Assembly (NCBI GenBank): GCA_003665825.1
Contig: QPFY01000005.1
Coordinates: 1,364,001 to 1,428,000, forward strand
Direction of reading: 5' to 3'
DNA: 64,000 bases
Source of the DNA: Microbotryum silenes-acaulis
Taxonomy: Eukaryota > Basidiomycota > Microbotryomycetes > Microbotryales > Microbotryaceae
A program made the position numbers and the translations under genes. Below are positions 63,316-64,000 of the stretch, piece after piece (the first letter of the stretch is position 1; every line of letters begins with the position of its first letter). The notes below the pieces were generated by a model. That model was not told where the DNA came from and did no database searches. It worked only from the letters and a program-made list of their open reading frames with translations.

Positions 63316-63720
63316 CGTAACTGCCAGCTCTGGACTCCGCGTACGCCTTTCTCGCGCAACCGGTGCTGTGCCCCTGTCTGCCTCTTTTCCTTTTCGTCTC
63401 CCACGTTATGTGCTCGACTCTGGGACTCTCGCTCTCGACTCTGGGACTCTCGCTCTCGACTCTGGGACTCTCGCTCTCGACTCTCGCTCTGAGACCTCTG
63501 ACCTAGCTCCCAAGTTTCGTAGCTCGCTTCTCTCTTCCTTGTCTGCCCCTCAAATCTTGACAAAGGCCAGACCCTTACGCTCGTCCCTCGTTCTCGTCGC
63601 TCTTGAGAAGTCCCCAGAACATCTCTCGACTCGTCCCGCGCCACTCGTCCTTCGTCTCGAGCCCCTTCGTCGGGCTCACACCCCTATCTTTGTCCTTCGA
63701 TAGAGGGGGTAGGGAGCGAC
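63316..63720 (+). repeat. Duplicated segment (copy C) with 21-bp minisatellite and empty transposon target
   Basis: Matches 14930-15310 in inverted orientation. From 63414 to 63490 a 21-bp unit (TCGACTCTGGGACTCTCGCTC) is repeated three times plus a partial copy. The target of the 7.8-kb element is present uninterrupted at about 63311-63320 (GTTTTCGTAA, i.e. TTACGAAAAC on the minus strand). Confidence 0.8.
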
Positions 63721-64000
63721 ATTCCAATGGTACAGTAACACTCCTTTGAAGCGTCAAGGAGACCTGGAGGGTGCGGTCTCACCGCCTCATGAGCTCCTCT
63801 CTGCCCGTCAGTCTCTGACCTTAAGCCTACCTAAACGATATCGATTCCACGGGATTCCCCCGTGGACAAGAAAGTTGAGGTTTCCATGTTTTTGGGGGCG
63901 GAAGATCAAAACCAGTTGGGTCGCCGATTTCTTCGCGGGGCCGTGTCGTGGGAAAATTCGCCCCCAAGCCCAGACTAAAAGCCAGTTAGTATATATATTT
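63721..64000. other. No gene recognised at the right edge
   Basis: Contains a short palindrome-like pair (CCACGGGATTCCCCCGTGG, about 63847-63865). No coding or RNA feature was supported. Confidence 0.4.

Overview
This window looks like chromosomal DNA of a basidiomycete fungus. Its housekeeping genes are split by many short introns of roughly 45-110 bp with GT..AG borders, including exons of only 11, 15 and 17 nt. Proteins match conserved fungal families, and the repeats are typical of a transposon-rich basidiomycete: Ty1/copia, a non-LTR element with a zf-RVT C-terminus, and a SWIM-type MULE-like DNA transposon. I cannot name the species. A Pucciniomycotina lineage such as Microbotryomycetes is a guess from gene structure and repeat content.

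Layout. 0-0.9 kb: retroposon debris. 0.9-5.9 kb: intact Ty1/copia element with identical LTRs. 5.9-7.5 kb: Atg22-like transporter cut off at its 3' side next to the copia LTR. 8.0-9.7 kb: BTG/Tob-family gene. 12.5-14.6 kb: peroxisomal adenine nucleotide carrier (11 exons). 15.3-23.1 kb: a 7.8-kb MULE-like element with long inverted repeats built from ~23-bp units, a SWIM transposase, a Ulp1-type protease, a truncated zinc-cluster gene and a tRNA-like sequence. 23.1-27.2 kb: two decayed copies of a Kre9/Knh1-like secreted-protein gene around an intact TLS1/C9orf78 splicing-factor gene. 27.2-34.6 kb: non-LTR debris split by a second copia element with perfect 5-bp target duplications and one in-frame stop. 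34.6-37.1 kb: inverted repeats enclosing an unknown, apparently frameshifted gene.

37.3-51.4 kb is the quiet core: BUD23 and RPA43 diverging from a 227-bp promoter region (both ribosome biogenesis), a 1,247-residue coiled-coil protein, and class II myosin (1,610 residues, 11 exons). 51.7-52.8 kb is a third, decayed copia fragment. 54.4-55.6 kb is SNF7/VPS32 (ESCRT-III), followed by an intron-containing tRNA-Leu(CAG). 56.3-61.6 kb is a stack of retroposon copies joined at their A-tails. 61.6-63.7 kb is a third, inverted copy of the Kre9-like/TLS1 segment, here with the Kre9-like gene open and the TLS1 part broken.

The most informative observation is that the 61.6-63.7 kb copy preserves the uninterrupted target site of the 7.8-kb element. 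This fixes the element's borders (15311-23118) and a ~10-bp target duplication (TTRCGAAATC) from sequence alone. Exon structures were derived by hand from reading-frame and splice-site consistency. The single-copy genes listed as multi-exon close in phase from start to stop.
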